Numbered from the stretch's first letter, positions 23,511 through 32,633 are shown. The stretch: 36,268 bases of DNA from Methylothermaceae bacterium (GCA_026981855.1 JALSIB010000059.1:1-36268); one strand, 5' to 3'. The notes: generated by a model from the letters alone, not told the origin. A program made the numbers and translations.

Positions 23511-26168
23511 ATGAAGGCGTTCACGGCCATCCTGCTGTTGCTCCTGGCGTTGCCGGCCCACCCCCTGCCCAGGGTCGTGGAGCGGACGCCCCTGCCCGGA
23601 TCGTTCGATCACCCCACGGCGGTCGCCATCGGACCCGATCGATCCCTGTACCTCCTCGACGCCCGTTCGCGCCTTGTCAAAATACTCCCCGGGGGAACCG
23701 TCCGGGCTCTGGTCACGGAAGGGCTCTCCCGCCCCCTGGATCTGAAATGGGGCGAAAGCGGGCTGTGGGTGACCGATACCGGCCATCATCGTTTGCTGAG
23801 ATTCGACGAAACCGGCAAACTGCTGCAAACCATCGACCTGAAACCACCCCCCTGCCCGGAAGAAACCCCGGATTGCCGCTTCCCGCCGCCGGAACCGGTG
23901 GCGGTGGCGGAGGTGGACCAGATTCTGTTCTGGGCCGACCGCCGCAGCCATCACGTCTGCCGGTTACAGCTGCCGGAAGGCGAACGCCTGGATTGTTTCG
24001 GCGGACGGGGCGAGGAAGGGGGAAAATTCCAGTCTCCGTTTCAAATGGTCATCGACCGGGACAAGTTCCTCCATGTGACGGACATCCTCAATGGCAGGAT
24101 CCAGATTTTCGACAAGGACGGCCGCTTCTTCCGCCAACAGGGCCGCTTCGGCCTCGACAGCGGAGAGCTGTTCCGCCCCAACGGCCTGGCCATCCGGCGC
24201 GACCTGGACCGGCTCTTCGTCAGCGACGGCTATTTCGGCACCCTCACCGTCTTTCAGGACGGCGAGCCCCTGGGGTGGCTCAAGGATCGCCAGGGACGCC
24301 CCATCCACTTCGAAAGCCCCACCGGCCTGGCATATCACGACGGAACGCTGTACGTCGCCGACACCGGCGGCAACCGGATTTGGCGGCTCAAACTGGAGGA
24401 AACCGAATCCGCCGGCGCCGCGGCGGAAAAGAGGCCGCGGGCCACCGTGGACGTTTCGCGGAAAAACTGCCTGCTCTGTCACCTGGAATGGGCGAAGGAA
24501 GGGGGGCCGGCCGTCAAGGAACCGGACGAACAGGGTGTCATGCCCGTGGCTTCCTACCGGATGTGCTACAGCTGCCACAACGGGCCGGTGATGGATTCGC
24601 GGGGCGTCATCGATGCCGGCGGCCAGCACCCGGTCGTCTACGAAGCGGAAAAGGACAAAAAGCGCCACGCCGAACTCTGGCCACGCCGGGAAAAACTGCC
24701 GGACGACCTGTTTCCCCTCACCCGCGACCACCAACTGACCTGCACCAGCTGCCACACCCCGCACGAGGACAGCGAATCCCCCACCCTGTACCCCGGCCAC
24801 GAAAACGCCTGGCTGCGGGTGCCCAACCCCGACGGCAAACTGTGTGAGCGCTGCCACAAATCCAAGGCCGAAACGGCCCGGGAACGGCGGCTCCGGCGGA
24901 AGGGCCGCAATCACCCTCTCGGTTTTCATCTTTCCCCGCCTCCCTACCGGGGCGCGCCCAATCATTCCGCCGACTCCCACCTCCATCACGGGTTGCCGGA
25001 CACGCTGGCCAAAAAGGGCGGCAGCCTGGACCCCGAAGGCCGGATGATCTGCCAGAGCTGTCATCAGATCCACGGCGGCGTCGGCCAAACGCTGCTGCTG
25101 ATGGCCGACGACCGCGGCCAACTGTGCCGCCAGTGCCACAAACGCCAATTCAGCGAAAACAAAAAAGCGGCCCGCCGCAAAGGGATACATCCGGTCAACA
25201 TCGAACCGGACGAAGAGATGGAACGGGACGGGGAAAAGGTCCGGTTCGTCACCTGCACCAGTTGCCACCCGGTCCACGACGGCAAACCCGGCACCCCCAT
25301 GTTGTCGAAACCGGCCCCGGATCTGTGTCACGACTGCCACCGGCGCCAGCACGCCAGGGACAAGGAAGACGCCTTGAAAAAAGGGGTCCACCCGGTCAAT
25401 TTCGACCTGGAAGAACCCGTGACCCTGCACGGCAAAAAGGTCGAACACGTGGATTGCCTGACCTGTCACGCGGTTCACCGGGGCAAGCCCGATACCCCGG
25501 CCCTGGTGGCCGATCATCACGACGGCCAACTCTGCCGCGCTTGCCATGAAGACAACCTGCCGGTACTGGGCAGCGACCACGACCTGCGCATCACCGCCAA
25601 GGACAGCCAGAACGGATTGGAAGAAAGCCCCCGCCAGTCCGGATTGTGCGGCGCCTGCCACACCCTTCACCGGGGCAAGGGAAAGTGGCCTTATTTGTAT
25701 GCGGCCACCCTCGTGGACGATCCTTCCCGCCCCTCCCCGGAAGGAGATCAAACCCCCTTCAAGCGGGATCGGCTCTGCCTCAACTGCCATCAGGACCATC
25801 CCCGGGCGGTGGGCAAGGAAAAATTCATCGAATTTTTCAGCCATCCCTACAAACAGATCGTATTGCGTTCGGATGAAACCCAAATGCCGCTCCTCGGCGA
25901 GGACGAATCCGACCGGCCCACCGGCGCCATCGGCTGCGCCACCTGCCACGACCCCCACGTCTGGCAGCCGGATCACCGCAACCAAAAACAACCACCCCTG
26001 GCCGCCAACCGCGACAACCTGGAAGGCGACCCCCACTCCAGTTTTCTGCGCTTCACCCGCCCGGAAAAGACCTTCTGCCTGGATTGCCATGGCAAGGAAA
26101 CCCGGGTCAAATTTCTCTATTTCCACGACAAGGACAACGCCAGGGGGAAAGTGGATTACCTGGAATGA
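23511..26168 (+). CDS. NHL beta-propeller with a 14-haem cytochrome domain
   Basis: An 885-residue exported protein. After a signal peptide (ending near AHP) come about 290 residues of NHL-type repeats, e.g. HPTAVAIGPDRSLYLLD, SPTGLAYHDGTLYVADTGGNRIW, which form a six-bladed propeller. From Cys320 to Cys856 there are 14 CXXCH motifs, several followed by repeated HPV-like or HTPH-like segments, an internal duplication pattern of cytochrome c family modules. NHL-cytochrome fusions occur near outer-membrane cytochrome clusters in Geobacter-type bacteria. The propeller may bind a surface ligand or another protein. Only a weak GGAA precedes the ATG at 23511, but the 16-bp gap to the previous gene fits operon transcription. 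Last gene of the cytochrome operon. Confidence 0.92.
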   Translation: MKAFTAILLLLLALPAHPLPRVVERTPLPGSFDHPTAVAIGPDRSLYLLDARSRLVKILPGGTVRALVTEGLSRPLDLKWGESGLWVTDTGHHRLLRFDETGKLLQTIDLKPPPCPEETPDCRFPPPEPVAVAEVDQILFWADRRSHHVCRLQLPEGERLDCFGGRGEEGGKFQSPFQMVIDRDKFLHVTDILNGRIQIFDKDGRFFRQQGRFGLDSGELFRPNGLAIRRDLDRLFVSDGYFGTLTVFQDGEPLGWLKDRQGRPIHFESPTGLAYHDGTLYVADTGGNRIWRLKLEETESAGAAAEKRPRATVDVSRKNCLLCHLEWAKEGGPAVKEPDEQGVMPVASYRMCYSCHNGPVMDSRGVIDAGGQHPVVYEAEKDKKRHAELWPRREKLPDDLFPLTRDHQLTCTSCHTPHEDSESPTLYPGHENAWLRVPNPDGKLCERCHKSKAETARERRLRRKGRNHPLGFHLSPPPYRGAPNHSADSHLHHGLPDTLAKKGGSLDPEGRMICQSCHQIHGGVGQTLLLMADDRGQLCRQCHKRQFSENKKAARRKGIHPVNIEPDEEMERDGEKVRFVTCTSCHPVHDGKPGTPMLSKPAPDLCHDCHRRQHARDKEDALKKGVHPVNFDLEEPVTLHGKKVEHVDCLTCHAVHRGKPDTPALVADHHDGQLCRACHEDNLPVLGSDHDLRITAKDSQNGLEESPRQSGLCGACHTLHRGKGKWPYLYAATLVDDPSRPSPEGDQTPFKRDRLCLNCHQDHPRAVGKEKFIEFFSHPYKQIVLRSDETQMPLLGEDESDRPTGAIGCATCHDPHVWQPDHRNQKQPPLAANRDNLEGDPHSSFLRFTRPEKTFCLDCHGKETRVKFLYFHDKDNARGKVDYLE

Positions 26169-26189
26169 ACGTCCGCCCGAGACGGTTGC

Positions 26190-26195
26190 TATAAT
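26190..26195 (+). promoter_or_regulatory. Candidate -10 (TATAAT) of the protease operon
   Basis: A perfect TATAAT sits 28 bp before the start of the next gene, in an AT-rich patch directly after the cytochrome operon. No good -35 is seen at 16-18 bp. It suggests that the two following genes are at least partly transcribed on their own. Confidence 0.5.
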
Positions 26196-26223
26196 CAAAT
26201 TTCCCCAAAAAACAGGACGCCAG

Positions 26224-26856
26224 ATGAATCCAAAACAACCACGCCGGCCATGGCCGTACACAGCCGCCATGGCCATGATGCTCGTCATGCAGCTGTGCGT
26301 TCCCGCCTTCGCCACCGCCATCCGGCAGGTGGGGATGGACGAAATGCTTCGGCGCTCGCAGCTGGTTTTCGAGGGTGTCGTCACCGGAAGGCGGGTTTTG
26401 ACCACCGCCGGCGGACGCCCCTACACCGAGGTCACCTTCCGGATCGTCGACATCATCAAGGGGCGATGGGCGAAAGACAGCATCCGGCTTTCCTTCCTGG
26501 GAGGCGACCTGCCCGGCAAAAGCCTGCGGCTTCGGGACATGGTCTACCCGGAGCTTGGCGAACACGGCGTCTATTTCGTCGAGAGCACGGAAAAACGTCT
26601 GATCAATCCCTTGTACGGCTGGTCGCAAGGCAGGTTCCTGGTGGCCCGGGACGGCAACGGGCATGAAAGGGTCGAGACGGCGGACGGGCAGCAGGTGACG
26701 GCCCTCCACTTCGGGGACGGCAACGATACGGAAAGGCTCAGTCGGGGCGTCGCCAAGGGCGTGAGGGTGAAACGCCAGGCGCTGGGCGGAGAGGCGATGT
26801 TCCTGTCCGACTTCAAGGCGCAGCTGCGCCGGCAAGCGGGGGGGCGGGAACCATGA
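26224..26856 (+). CDS. Secreted protein of unknown function, partner of the matrixin
   Basis: A 210-residue protein with a signal peptide (AAMAMMLVMQLCVPAFA, cut before TAIRQ). The mature part begins with QVGMDEMLRRSQLVFEGVV, followed by beta strands such as YTEVTFRIVDIIKGRW. That pattern (an early 'a-d-vf-G-V' strand then 'f-V...iKG') recalls small secreted proteins seen near metallopeptidases, but I do not know a family name and none is claimed. It has no catalytic motif or haem. AGGA lies eight bases before the ATG. The stop overlaps the matrixin start by four bases (ATGA), so the two are coupled and probably act together, perhaps as an inhibitor, chaperone or substrate. Confidence 0.82.
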   Translation: MNPKQPRRPWPYTAAMAMMLVMQLCVPAFATAIRQVGMDEMLRRSQLVFEGVVTGRRVLTTAGGRPYTEVTFRIVDIIKGRWAKDSIRLSFLGGDLPGKSLRLRDMVYPELGEHGVYFVESTEKRLINPLYGWSQGRFLVARDGNGHERVETADGQQVTALHFGDGNDTERLSRGVAKGVRVKRQALGGEAMFLSDFKAQLRRQAGGREP

Positions 26857-28169
26857 AGGCGCGACTGGCGGCGGCCCTGATACTCGCCATGACCCTTTCC
26901 CCGCCTTCCCCCGTTTCCGCCTACCGCTTTTCCGGCTACAAGTGGCCACGGGCCGAGGCGACCTTCTATTACGACATCATCGATGTCGAGGGAAACGGCC
27001 GCTCACCCGGCGGAATCAGCTGGAACGAGGCTTTCCGGGAAGCCATGGACCGCTGGACCAATCACACCGGCTTCGTTTTCGACGCCATCGAAGGCATCCG
27101 TCCCGACCCCTGCAAGGACGACGAGCGCAACACGGCCGCTTTCCGCCGCGACGATTGCGGCTTCGAGTTCGGCAGCGCCACCTTGGCGGTCACTTACAGC
27201 ATCTTCAGCCGCGGCGTTCTGCAAGAAACCGATATCGTCTTCAACGCCAACGAGGAATGGGACGTGTACGACGGACCGCTGCGGAGGGTCAACGACTTCA
27301 GGCGGGTGGCGGTGCATGAACTGGGGCACGCCATCGGGCTGGATCACGAGGACGGCGTGATATCCATCATGTCGTCCCTGATCGGCGATCTCACGGTTCC
27401 CCAGCGCGATGACATCCTCGGTGTCCAGGCACTTTACGAGGGCGAGATCGACGCCCCCGATCCTTGCGACATCACCCCCCTCCCCCTCAACACCCGGATC
27501 GAAAACCAATTGACCCTTTCCGATGACTGCCGCCGGGCGGACATCGCCACCACAGCGGACGGCAGCGACGACAGCCTGGTGGATCTGTACGAACTGGACA
27601 TGCCGGTCGGCGGACTGCTGGTCGTCCGGATGCGATCGGAGGTGCTCGATGCCTATCTGGAAGTGCGCGATGAAGCCGGCAAGACGGTCATCGCCTACGA
27701 TGACGACAGCGGCGCCGGGGTGAACGCCTTTTTGACCGTGCGGTTGGAAAAAGGACGTTACCGGGTGGTCGCCAATACCGCCTTCCCCTGGGCCGATGAA
27801 GGGGATTACACCCTGGAGGCACTGCTCCAGTTCGAAGGGGAGGCGCCTTCCAGAGTCAACGAAGACAACTCCATCACCCTCGATGCGGTGGAATACGCGG
27901 GCCGTTATTACCGCGCCACCCTGATCCCCTTCACGCCCGCTACCGGGGCTGAGGGAAGGTATTGGCGGCTGGCCGGCGCCAGCCTGCTCTCTCCCCAGCC
28001 GGATGCTCTCATTCCCGGCGCGCTGGTCGCCCCCGACAGCCTGGATCTGATCTTCAATCCCATCCCCGCCCTGGGAAGGCGCTACGACGCCATTTTGCAA
28101 CGATATGACGACCCGGCGTTTCCGCAAGGCTGGATCTGGCGGCTGAAGTCGGCCACTCCCCGCCCCTGA
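26853..28169 (+). CDS. Secreted matrixin-type zinc metalloprotease
   Basis: A 438-residue protein with signal peptide (KARLAAALILAMTLSPPSPVSA). The zinc motif HELGHAIGLDH gives ligands His155, His159 and His165 with catalytic Glu156, followed by an IMSS Met-turn, the pattern of M10 matrixin-like metzincins. The catalytic domain starts at the YRFSGYKWP segment and has no obvious propeptide cysteine switch. After residue 200 a segment with DLYELDMPVGG, RMRSEVLDAYLEVRDEAG and YRVVANT resembles the pre-peptidase C-terminal (PPC) domain of exported bacterial proteases. It is the last plus-strand gene before the convergent glgA; only six bp separate them, and no terminator was seen there. Confidence 0.88.
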   Translation: MKARLAAALILAMTLSPPSPVSAYRFSGYKWPRAEATFYYDIIDVEGNGRSPGGISWNEAFREAMDRWTNHTGFVFDAIEGIRPDPCKDDERNTAAFRRDDCGFEFGSATLAVTYSIFSRGVLQETDIVFNANEEWDVYDGPLRRVNDFRRVAVHELGHAIGLDHEDGVISIMSSLIGDLTVPQRDDILGVQALYEGEIDAPDPCDITPLPLNTRIENQLTLSDDCRRADIATTADGSDDSLVDLYELDMPVGGLLVVRMRSEVLDAYLEVRDEAGKTVIAYDDDSGAGVNAFLTVRLEKGRYRVVANTAFPWADEGDYTLEALLQFEGEAPSRVNEDNSITLDAVEYAGRYYRATLIPFTPATGAEGRYWRLAGASLLSPQPDALIPGALVAPDSLDLIFNPIPALGRRYDAILQRYDDPAFPQGWIWRLKSATPRP

Positions 28170-28175
28170 GACGGA

Positions 28176-30125
28176 TCATTTCTCGCGAATGAAATCGTAG
28201 ATGTTCAAGTAGTCCTGCCCCGGGTGCTTCCACGAATAATCGCACCGCATGGCGTTTTTCATCAACTCGCGGAAATGCTCGGGGAAATCGTAGTAACAAC
28301 GGATCGCCCTGCCCAACGCCGATTCCAGTCCGGAATAATCGTAATCCCTGAACACATAACCGTTTCGCTCGTGCAAGGGACGGTCGGAGAAGTCCTTGTC
28401 GTGAACGGTGTCGGCCAGTCCTCCGACCTGACGCACCACCGGGATGGTCCCATAACGCATGGCGATGAGCTGGGTCAGGCCACAGGGTTCGAAACGGCTG
28501 GGCACCAGGATCATGTCGGCTCCGGCATAGATCAGATGGGACAACTCCTCGTCGAAACCGATCTCCAGATGGCAATCTGGGCTTTCGTTGAGTTCGTGCT
28601 TCAGTCCCCAGAAATATCCGTTGATCTGCTCGTCGGGGCTGGAGCCCAGGAGCACGAACTGGCCATACTGCTGCAGGGTGTAAAAGATCGCGTGACGGAC
28701 CAGCTCCAGCCCTTTCTGGGGATCGAGACGGCCGATGAACGCCACGATCGGCTTTTCGTTGTCGGCCAGCATCAACCGGTGCCGGAGGGCGATCTTGTTG
28801 CGGTATTTGTCGTCCAGATTGTCGAGGCCGTAATTGACGGGGATATGATGATCGATCTCCGGGTTCCAGACGTTGTAGTCGATACCGTTGACCACGCCGC
28901 CGTACTTCTGGTGGTGAATGTGCAGAGTCGGTTCCAGTCCGAACCCCTGGCCCCCGTCCTTGGTTTCGACCGCATAGGTGGGTGACACCGTGGTGACGAA
29001 ATTCGAATAGACGATCCCCCCCTTCATCAGATTGAGCGCATGGGGATTCCAGTTGTCCTGGAGGCGGTCGTAGTGGAAGTAATACTCCGGCCGGTTGAGC
29101 CCCGTGGCGTGCAGCACGTCGGCCCCGACCACCCCCTGGTGCTTGAAGTTGTGAATGGTATAGCAGACCCTGGGATGCGTCATGCCCAGATGCTGGTAGA
29201 TCTCGTAGAGCAACACCGGCACCAGCGCCGTCTGCCAGTCGTGACAGTGGATGACGTCGGGGTGCCTGCCCGCCTTGAACAGAAACTCCATGGCCGCCCG
29301 GCAGAAGAAGGCGAAACGCATGGTGTCGTCGTTGAAGCCATAGACGCACCCCCGGTTGAAAAAATTGTCCTGGGAGTGGGGCTCGATGAAATAGCATTTC
29401 CGTCCGTGGACATGACCGAAATAGACGGTGCAGTGAATGGCGCCCCCATACCACGGCACCCACAAATCCTCGTAGGCCGCAGCCAGATCCCAAATGTGGT
29501 CATAACGCAGACAATCATATTTGGGGAGGATGATTTCCACATGATTGCCGCGCAACTCCAGTTCGTTGCTCAAACCGAAGACGACATCCGCCAACCCCCC
29601 CACCTTGGCGACGGGCGCAAGCTCGGGGCTGATCTGGACGATATACATGGGGGGGGTGGCGGGCATCCAATGATTGACGGAGGATTCGGCTTCCGGCTCG
29701 GGTTGGGCCGGAGGTGGTGAGGGTTCCGGCGCAGGCGGGGGCTGTTGGCCGGATGCCGCCGCCGCTTCGGACTCCGGTGGCACTTCTCCAGCTTCAGCCT
29801 TGGCGCCCTCCCCTTCCGGCACGGCTTCTTCCGCCCCCGTTTGATCCGGTGCGATTTTTTCCTCTTCTGCCGCAGCCTCAAGCCGGCGCTTGGACTCTCC
29901 CTCTTCCTCCACCGCAGCGGCCGAAAGGGGTGTTTTTTCTTCCACGGGCTCCGGCGCCTTCCCCTGGGGTTCCCTCTCCTGTCCCGCCTCCGCTGTCTTC
30001 TCCAGCTCCACGGGCCTGGATGTGGATGATTTCCTTACCGGCTTTTTGCTCCCGGAAGCCGTGGTTTTCCGCCTGCTCCGCTTCCGGGGTTGGCTTCCTT
30101 CACTGGGGGATTTCTTTCTTGTCAT
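28176..30125 (-). CDS. glgA: Glycogen/starch synthase with a long charged N-terminal extension
   Basis: The GT5 glycogen synthase module starts at about Met160 (YIVQISPELAPVAKVGGLADVV) and spans about 490 residues, normal for GlgA. It contains HCHDWQTALVP, the NGIDYNVWNPE segment, IGRLDPQKG, VPSRFEPCGLTQL and RYGTIPVVRQVGGLADTV. It transfers glucose from ADP- or UDP-glucose to alpha-glucan. The first 155 residues are low-complexity: a basic start (KK, RKRSRRK) then Glu/Ala/Pro-rich repeats (EEE, PPPAPEPSPPPAQP). No Shine-Dalgarno is seen before Met160, so the extension is probably translated. It may be a flexible linker or binding tail. The GH13 enzyme is encoded just upstream on the same strand. 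Confidence 0.92.
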   Translation of the reverse strand: MTRKKSPSEGSQPRKRSRRKTTASGSKKPVRKSSTSRPVELEKTAEAGQEREPQGKAPEPVEEKTPLSAAAVEEEGESKRRLEAAAEEEKIAPDQTGAEEAVPEGEGAKAEAGEVPPESEAAAASGQQPPPAPEPSPPPAQPEPEAESSVNHWMPATPPMYIVQISPELAPVAKVGGLADVVFGLSNELELRGNHVEIILPKYDCLRYDHIWDLAAAYEDLWVPWYGGAIHCTVYFGHVHGRKCYFIEPHSQDNFFNRGCVYGFNDDTMRFAFFCRAAMEFLFKAGRHPDVIHCHDWQTALVPVLLYEIYQHLGMTHPRVCYTIHNFKHQGVVGADVLHATGLNRPEYYFHYDRLQDNWNPHALNLMKGGIVYSNFVTTVSPTYAVETKDGGQGFGLEPTLHIHHQKYGGVVNGIDYNVWNPEIDHHIPVNYGLDNLDDKYRNKIALRHRLMLADNEKPIVAFIGRLDPQKGLELVRHAIFYTLQQYGQFVLLGSSPDEQINGYFWGLKHELNESPDCHLEIGFDEELSHLIYAGADMILVPSRFEPCGLTQLIAMRYGTIPVVRQVGGLADTVHDKDFSDRPLHERNGYVFRDYDYSGLESALGRAIRCYYDFPEHFRELMKNAMRCDYSWKHPGQDYLNIYDFIREK

Positions 30126-30270
30126 AACGCATACCAGATTTCGATCATGTTGTAGGAAACACCGCCCTTCCCGTATCAGCCCGGTGGATGCCTTCTCATT
30201 CCGGCCTTCTCTGGAGAGGGCTTCAGTTTAAGTCATCCGACCGGGCAAGAAAATCCTGGAAGGGTGGATT

Positions 30271-31542
30271 TCACCCGCCGTCAGCCCGGGTCACCAATAT
30301 CCTTCCCATTCCCGGCGCCAGATCGAACTGGAACGGTGTCGGCAGATAGTCCAGCGGCCATTCCGGAGAAACGTCCCGGAGCGGGGAGCTTTGGACGTAG
30401 CGATACAGATCCTCCAGATAAAAGTGCTCCGGATGCCGGACATTTTTGTTGAGAATCAACAAGGCTTCCTGATTGGTCCGGGTGCTGCCCTTCCACAGCA
30501 TCATAATGGCGGGGTTGGGATGATCCAGCAGCAACGTCGCGCTTTCTTCCCGAAAGACGGGATACCTGCTTTTGATCCGGTTGAGGTGGCGGATGAAATC
30601 GCACAGATCAACCTTGGGCTGCTCCCAGTCCGAGGGGGTGGTGGCCACCACGTGTAACGGTTTCTCGAAACCGAATTCAAATCCCATGGGCATCATCACA
30701 CCCGCCGAAAACAATGCCGAAAACAGGTATCGCTGCTTCATCGCATCGATATTCCCCTGGGTCTCGGCATACAGCCTGGGGGTATCGTGGCTCTCGGGAA
30801 AGCTGATGGACGGGGCGGTCTCCCGGGTCAGATCGTATTGTTCCAACAGCCACGGACTGGAGAAATCCCACCACTTGGAACTGTTGAAGATATAGTCGAA
30901 ACCGGCGCTGGCGGTCTCCCTGGTCAGATCGGGGCTGCACCCCAGCGTTTCGGCCACGAACACCACTTCGGGATGATCCTGCCTGACCTCGCCGATCAAT
31001 CGTTGCCAGAACCGGGACGGGATCTGATAGGCCGCATCGCAGCGAAAGCCCTTGAAGCCCAGTCCGATCAGGTGATCCACCACCTTGCGGCAGTATTGAT
31101 ACAGGCCTTCCGGGTCGGAACCATGGCGATGGTCGAACAGGGCGAGATCGCGCCAGACCACCTTTCGGCCATCTTCCAGGCAATGGGGATGCGCCACCTT
31201 TCCGCCTTCGTGGACGAACCATTCGGGATGTTTTTTCAGCAGCGGCGAATCATAGGCGCAATGGTTGATCACCAGATCCTGCATCATCCGCAGACCCAGT
31301 TTTTCCGCCCGGGCGACCATCTTTCGCACCTGGGCGTTGCCCGAGGCGGTGACTGTGCGATCGATCAGTGCCGGGTTGATCCTGAAGTAATCCCGGATGG
31401 AATACAGGCTCCCGGACTTGCCCGGTTTCTGGATGGGATTGACGAAGATCCAGTCGAAACCCAGGTCGGCCGCTCGTTCGAGATGAGGCCCCCACTGGGT
31501 GACAGGGCCTGCCAACAAGGGAAATAAATTGTAGATTCGCAT
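30271..31542 (-). CDS. GH13 alpha-amylase-family glycosidase
   Basis: A 423-residue cytoplasmic enzyme (no signal peptide) of the GH13 family. It begins with IYNLFPLLAGPVTQW; the GH13 blocks are DLVINHC, then GFRCDAAYQIP with the Asp nucleophile, FVAETLG with the Glu acid/base, and FPESHDTPRL with the third Asp. The ATG at 31542 has AAGGAAA about six bases upstream. The frame is open further upstream, but that part overlaps rsmE and is not coding. The nearness to glgA suggests work on the same alpha-glucan, as a hydrolase or transferase. The exact specificity (amylase, maltosyltransferase, other) cannot be told from sequence. Confidence 0.9.
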   Translation of the reverse strand: MRIYNLFPLLAGPVTQWGPHLERAADLGFDWIFVNPIQKPGKSGSLYSIRDYFRINPALIDRTVTASGNAQVRKMVARAEKLGLRMMQDLVINHCAYDSPLLKKHPEWFVHEGGKVAHPHCLEDGRKVVWRDLALFDHRHGSDPEGLYQYCRKVVDHLIGLGFKGFRCDAAYQIPSRFWQRLIGEVRQDHPEVVFVAETLGCSPDLTRETASAGFDYIFNSSKWWDFSSPWLLEQYDLTRETAPSISFPESHDTPRLYAETQGNIDAMKQRYLFSALFSAGVMMPMGFEFGFEKPLHVVATTPSDWEQPKVDLCDFIRHLNRIKSRYPVFREESATLLLDHPNPAIMMLWKGSTRTNQEALLILNKNVRHPEHFYLEDLYRYVQSSPLRDVSPEWPLDYLPTPFQFDLAPGMGRILVTRADGG

Positions 31543-31601
31543 CGGGTTTCCTTGGAAAGTTGCAATGACGGCGAAGAAAGGCGAGATGCGGGCGCATCCC
31601 T

Positions 31602-32321
31602 TCAGAAATCCCCCCATAGAGACTGGGCAACGCTCAATGCGGCGGCGACCGCGGTTTCCACCCTCAAAATCCGGGGGCCCAACCGCCAACCGACAAAACC
31701 CTGCGACCTGGCCTGCTGGATTTCCTCCTCGCTCAAGCCCCCTTCCGGCCCCACGAGCAGGGTCAGCCCGGCATCGGGTCTCGGCGGATCCGGCCGGGGG
31801 TTTCCTTCCGGGTCGAGTATCAACCCGCCGGAGCGGGATCTTACCCAGGCACCCAGAGGTTGGGGCGAATGGATCCGGGGGAGACGGTTGCGTCCACATT
31901 GCTCGCAGGCGGCAATGGCGATTTTACACCAGTGGCGCCGTTTGTGCTCTCGCCGGTCGCCCGCCAGGCGGACATTGGCGAACCGGGTTTCGAGGGGAAA
32001 GATGGCATGCACGCCCAATTCCACGGCCTTTTGCACTGCCCAGTCCATGCGCTCCCCCTTGGCGATTCCAAGACCGAGTTCGACTTTCAATGGCGATTCG
32101 GTGTCCCTGTCCCGCCTGTCGCCAATCCCGACCACCACTTCCCGCCTGGAGACGGTCAGCAAGTGCGCCTCGTATTCCCCGCCCTCGCCGTTGAAAACGG
32201 TCAAGCGGGCCCCGGAACGCAGGCGCAACACACCGCGCAGATAATGGGCCCGTTCATCTTCCAGCACCACTCTCCGTCCCGTCGCCAGGGTATCGGCCAG
32301 ATAAACACGGGGAACACGCAT
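31602..32321 (-). CDS. rsmE: 16S rRNA (uracil1498-N3)-methyltransferase
   Basis: RsmE methylates U1498 in 16S rRNA with S-adenosylmethionine. The 239-residue protein starts with RVPRVYLADTL and HYLRGVLRLRSGA, the RNA-binding PUA-like N-domain. The SPOUT-fold knot shows in TLLVGPEGGLSEEEI and LGPRILRVETA near the C-terminus. Length is typical. It lies 57 bp after the YcgL gene and 59 bp before the GH13 gene, all on the same strand; no terminator is seen between them. Confidence 0.95.
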   Translation of the reverse strand: MRVPRVYLADTLATGRRVVLEDERAHYLRGVLRLRSGARLTVFNGEGGEYEAHLLTVSRREVVVGIGDRRDRDTESPLKVELGLGIAKGERMDWAVQKAVELGVHAIFPLETRFANVRLAGDRREHKRRHWCKIAIAACEQCGRNRLPRIHSPQPLGAWVRSRSGGLILDPEGNPRPDPPRPDAGLTLLVGPEGGLSEEEIQQARSQGFVGWRLGPRILRVETAVAAALSVAQSLWGDF

Positions 32322-32378
32322 CTCAAACCATTCCCGGCAGCCAGCCCTTTCCAGCCGGGCACGGCGCGGCAGGCTTCT

Positions 32379-32633
32379 TCAAAGGCCGGAGGAATCCCGA
32401 TTCCGGCCAGGCGGCAACTGGAGATAGAACCCTTTCTTTTCCAGGGCCTCGATGACGGTAGCGGAATCCGCCCGGGCCAATCTGCGACCGGGGGTCAGAT
32501 CCAACTCGAACACGAACACCGGATTGACGAACCAGGGCATCAGTTCGGAAGGCACCGGGGAAAAGTCGTTCCGCTCCCGAAGATACACATAGGTTTCCGC
32601 CCTTTTGCGGGAACGGTAAATATAGCATTTCAT
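32379..32633 (-). CDS. YcgL-domain protein
   Basis: An 84-residue protein with the YcgL signature: MKCYIYRSRKRAETYVYL at the start, then VPSELMPWFVNPVFVFELDL, LARADSATVIEALEKKGFYLQLPP. This family is widespread in gammaproteobacteria and has no firm biochemical role. The ATG at 32631-32633 overlaps the stop of metF by four bases (ATGA). A longer frame exists but lies in a different reading of metF and was rejected. Confidence 0.88.
   Translation of the reverse strand: MKCYIYRSRKRAETYVYLRERNDFSPVPSELMPWFVNPVFVFELDLTPGRRLARADSATVIEALEKKGFYLQLPPGRNRDSSGL

Noticed and set aside
23964-26405. Minus-strand open frame of 813 residues opposite the 14-haem gene
   Set aside because: Shadow frame in GC-rich DNA; no domain, no Shine-Dalgarno, and it also runs across the start of the next plus-strand gene.
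31543-31899. Upstream in-frame extension of the GH13 enzyme
   Set aside because: It overlaps rsmE and has no family similarity; the ATG at 31542 has AAGGAAA upstream.
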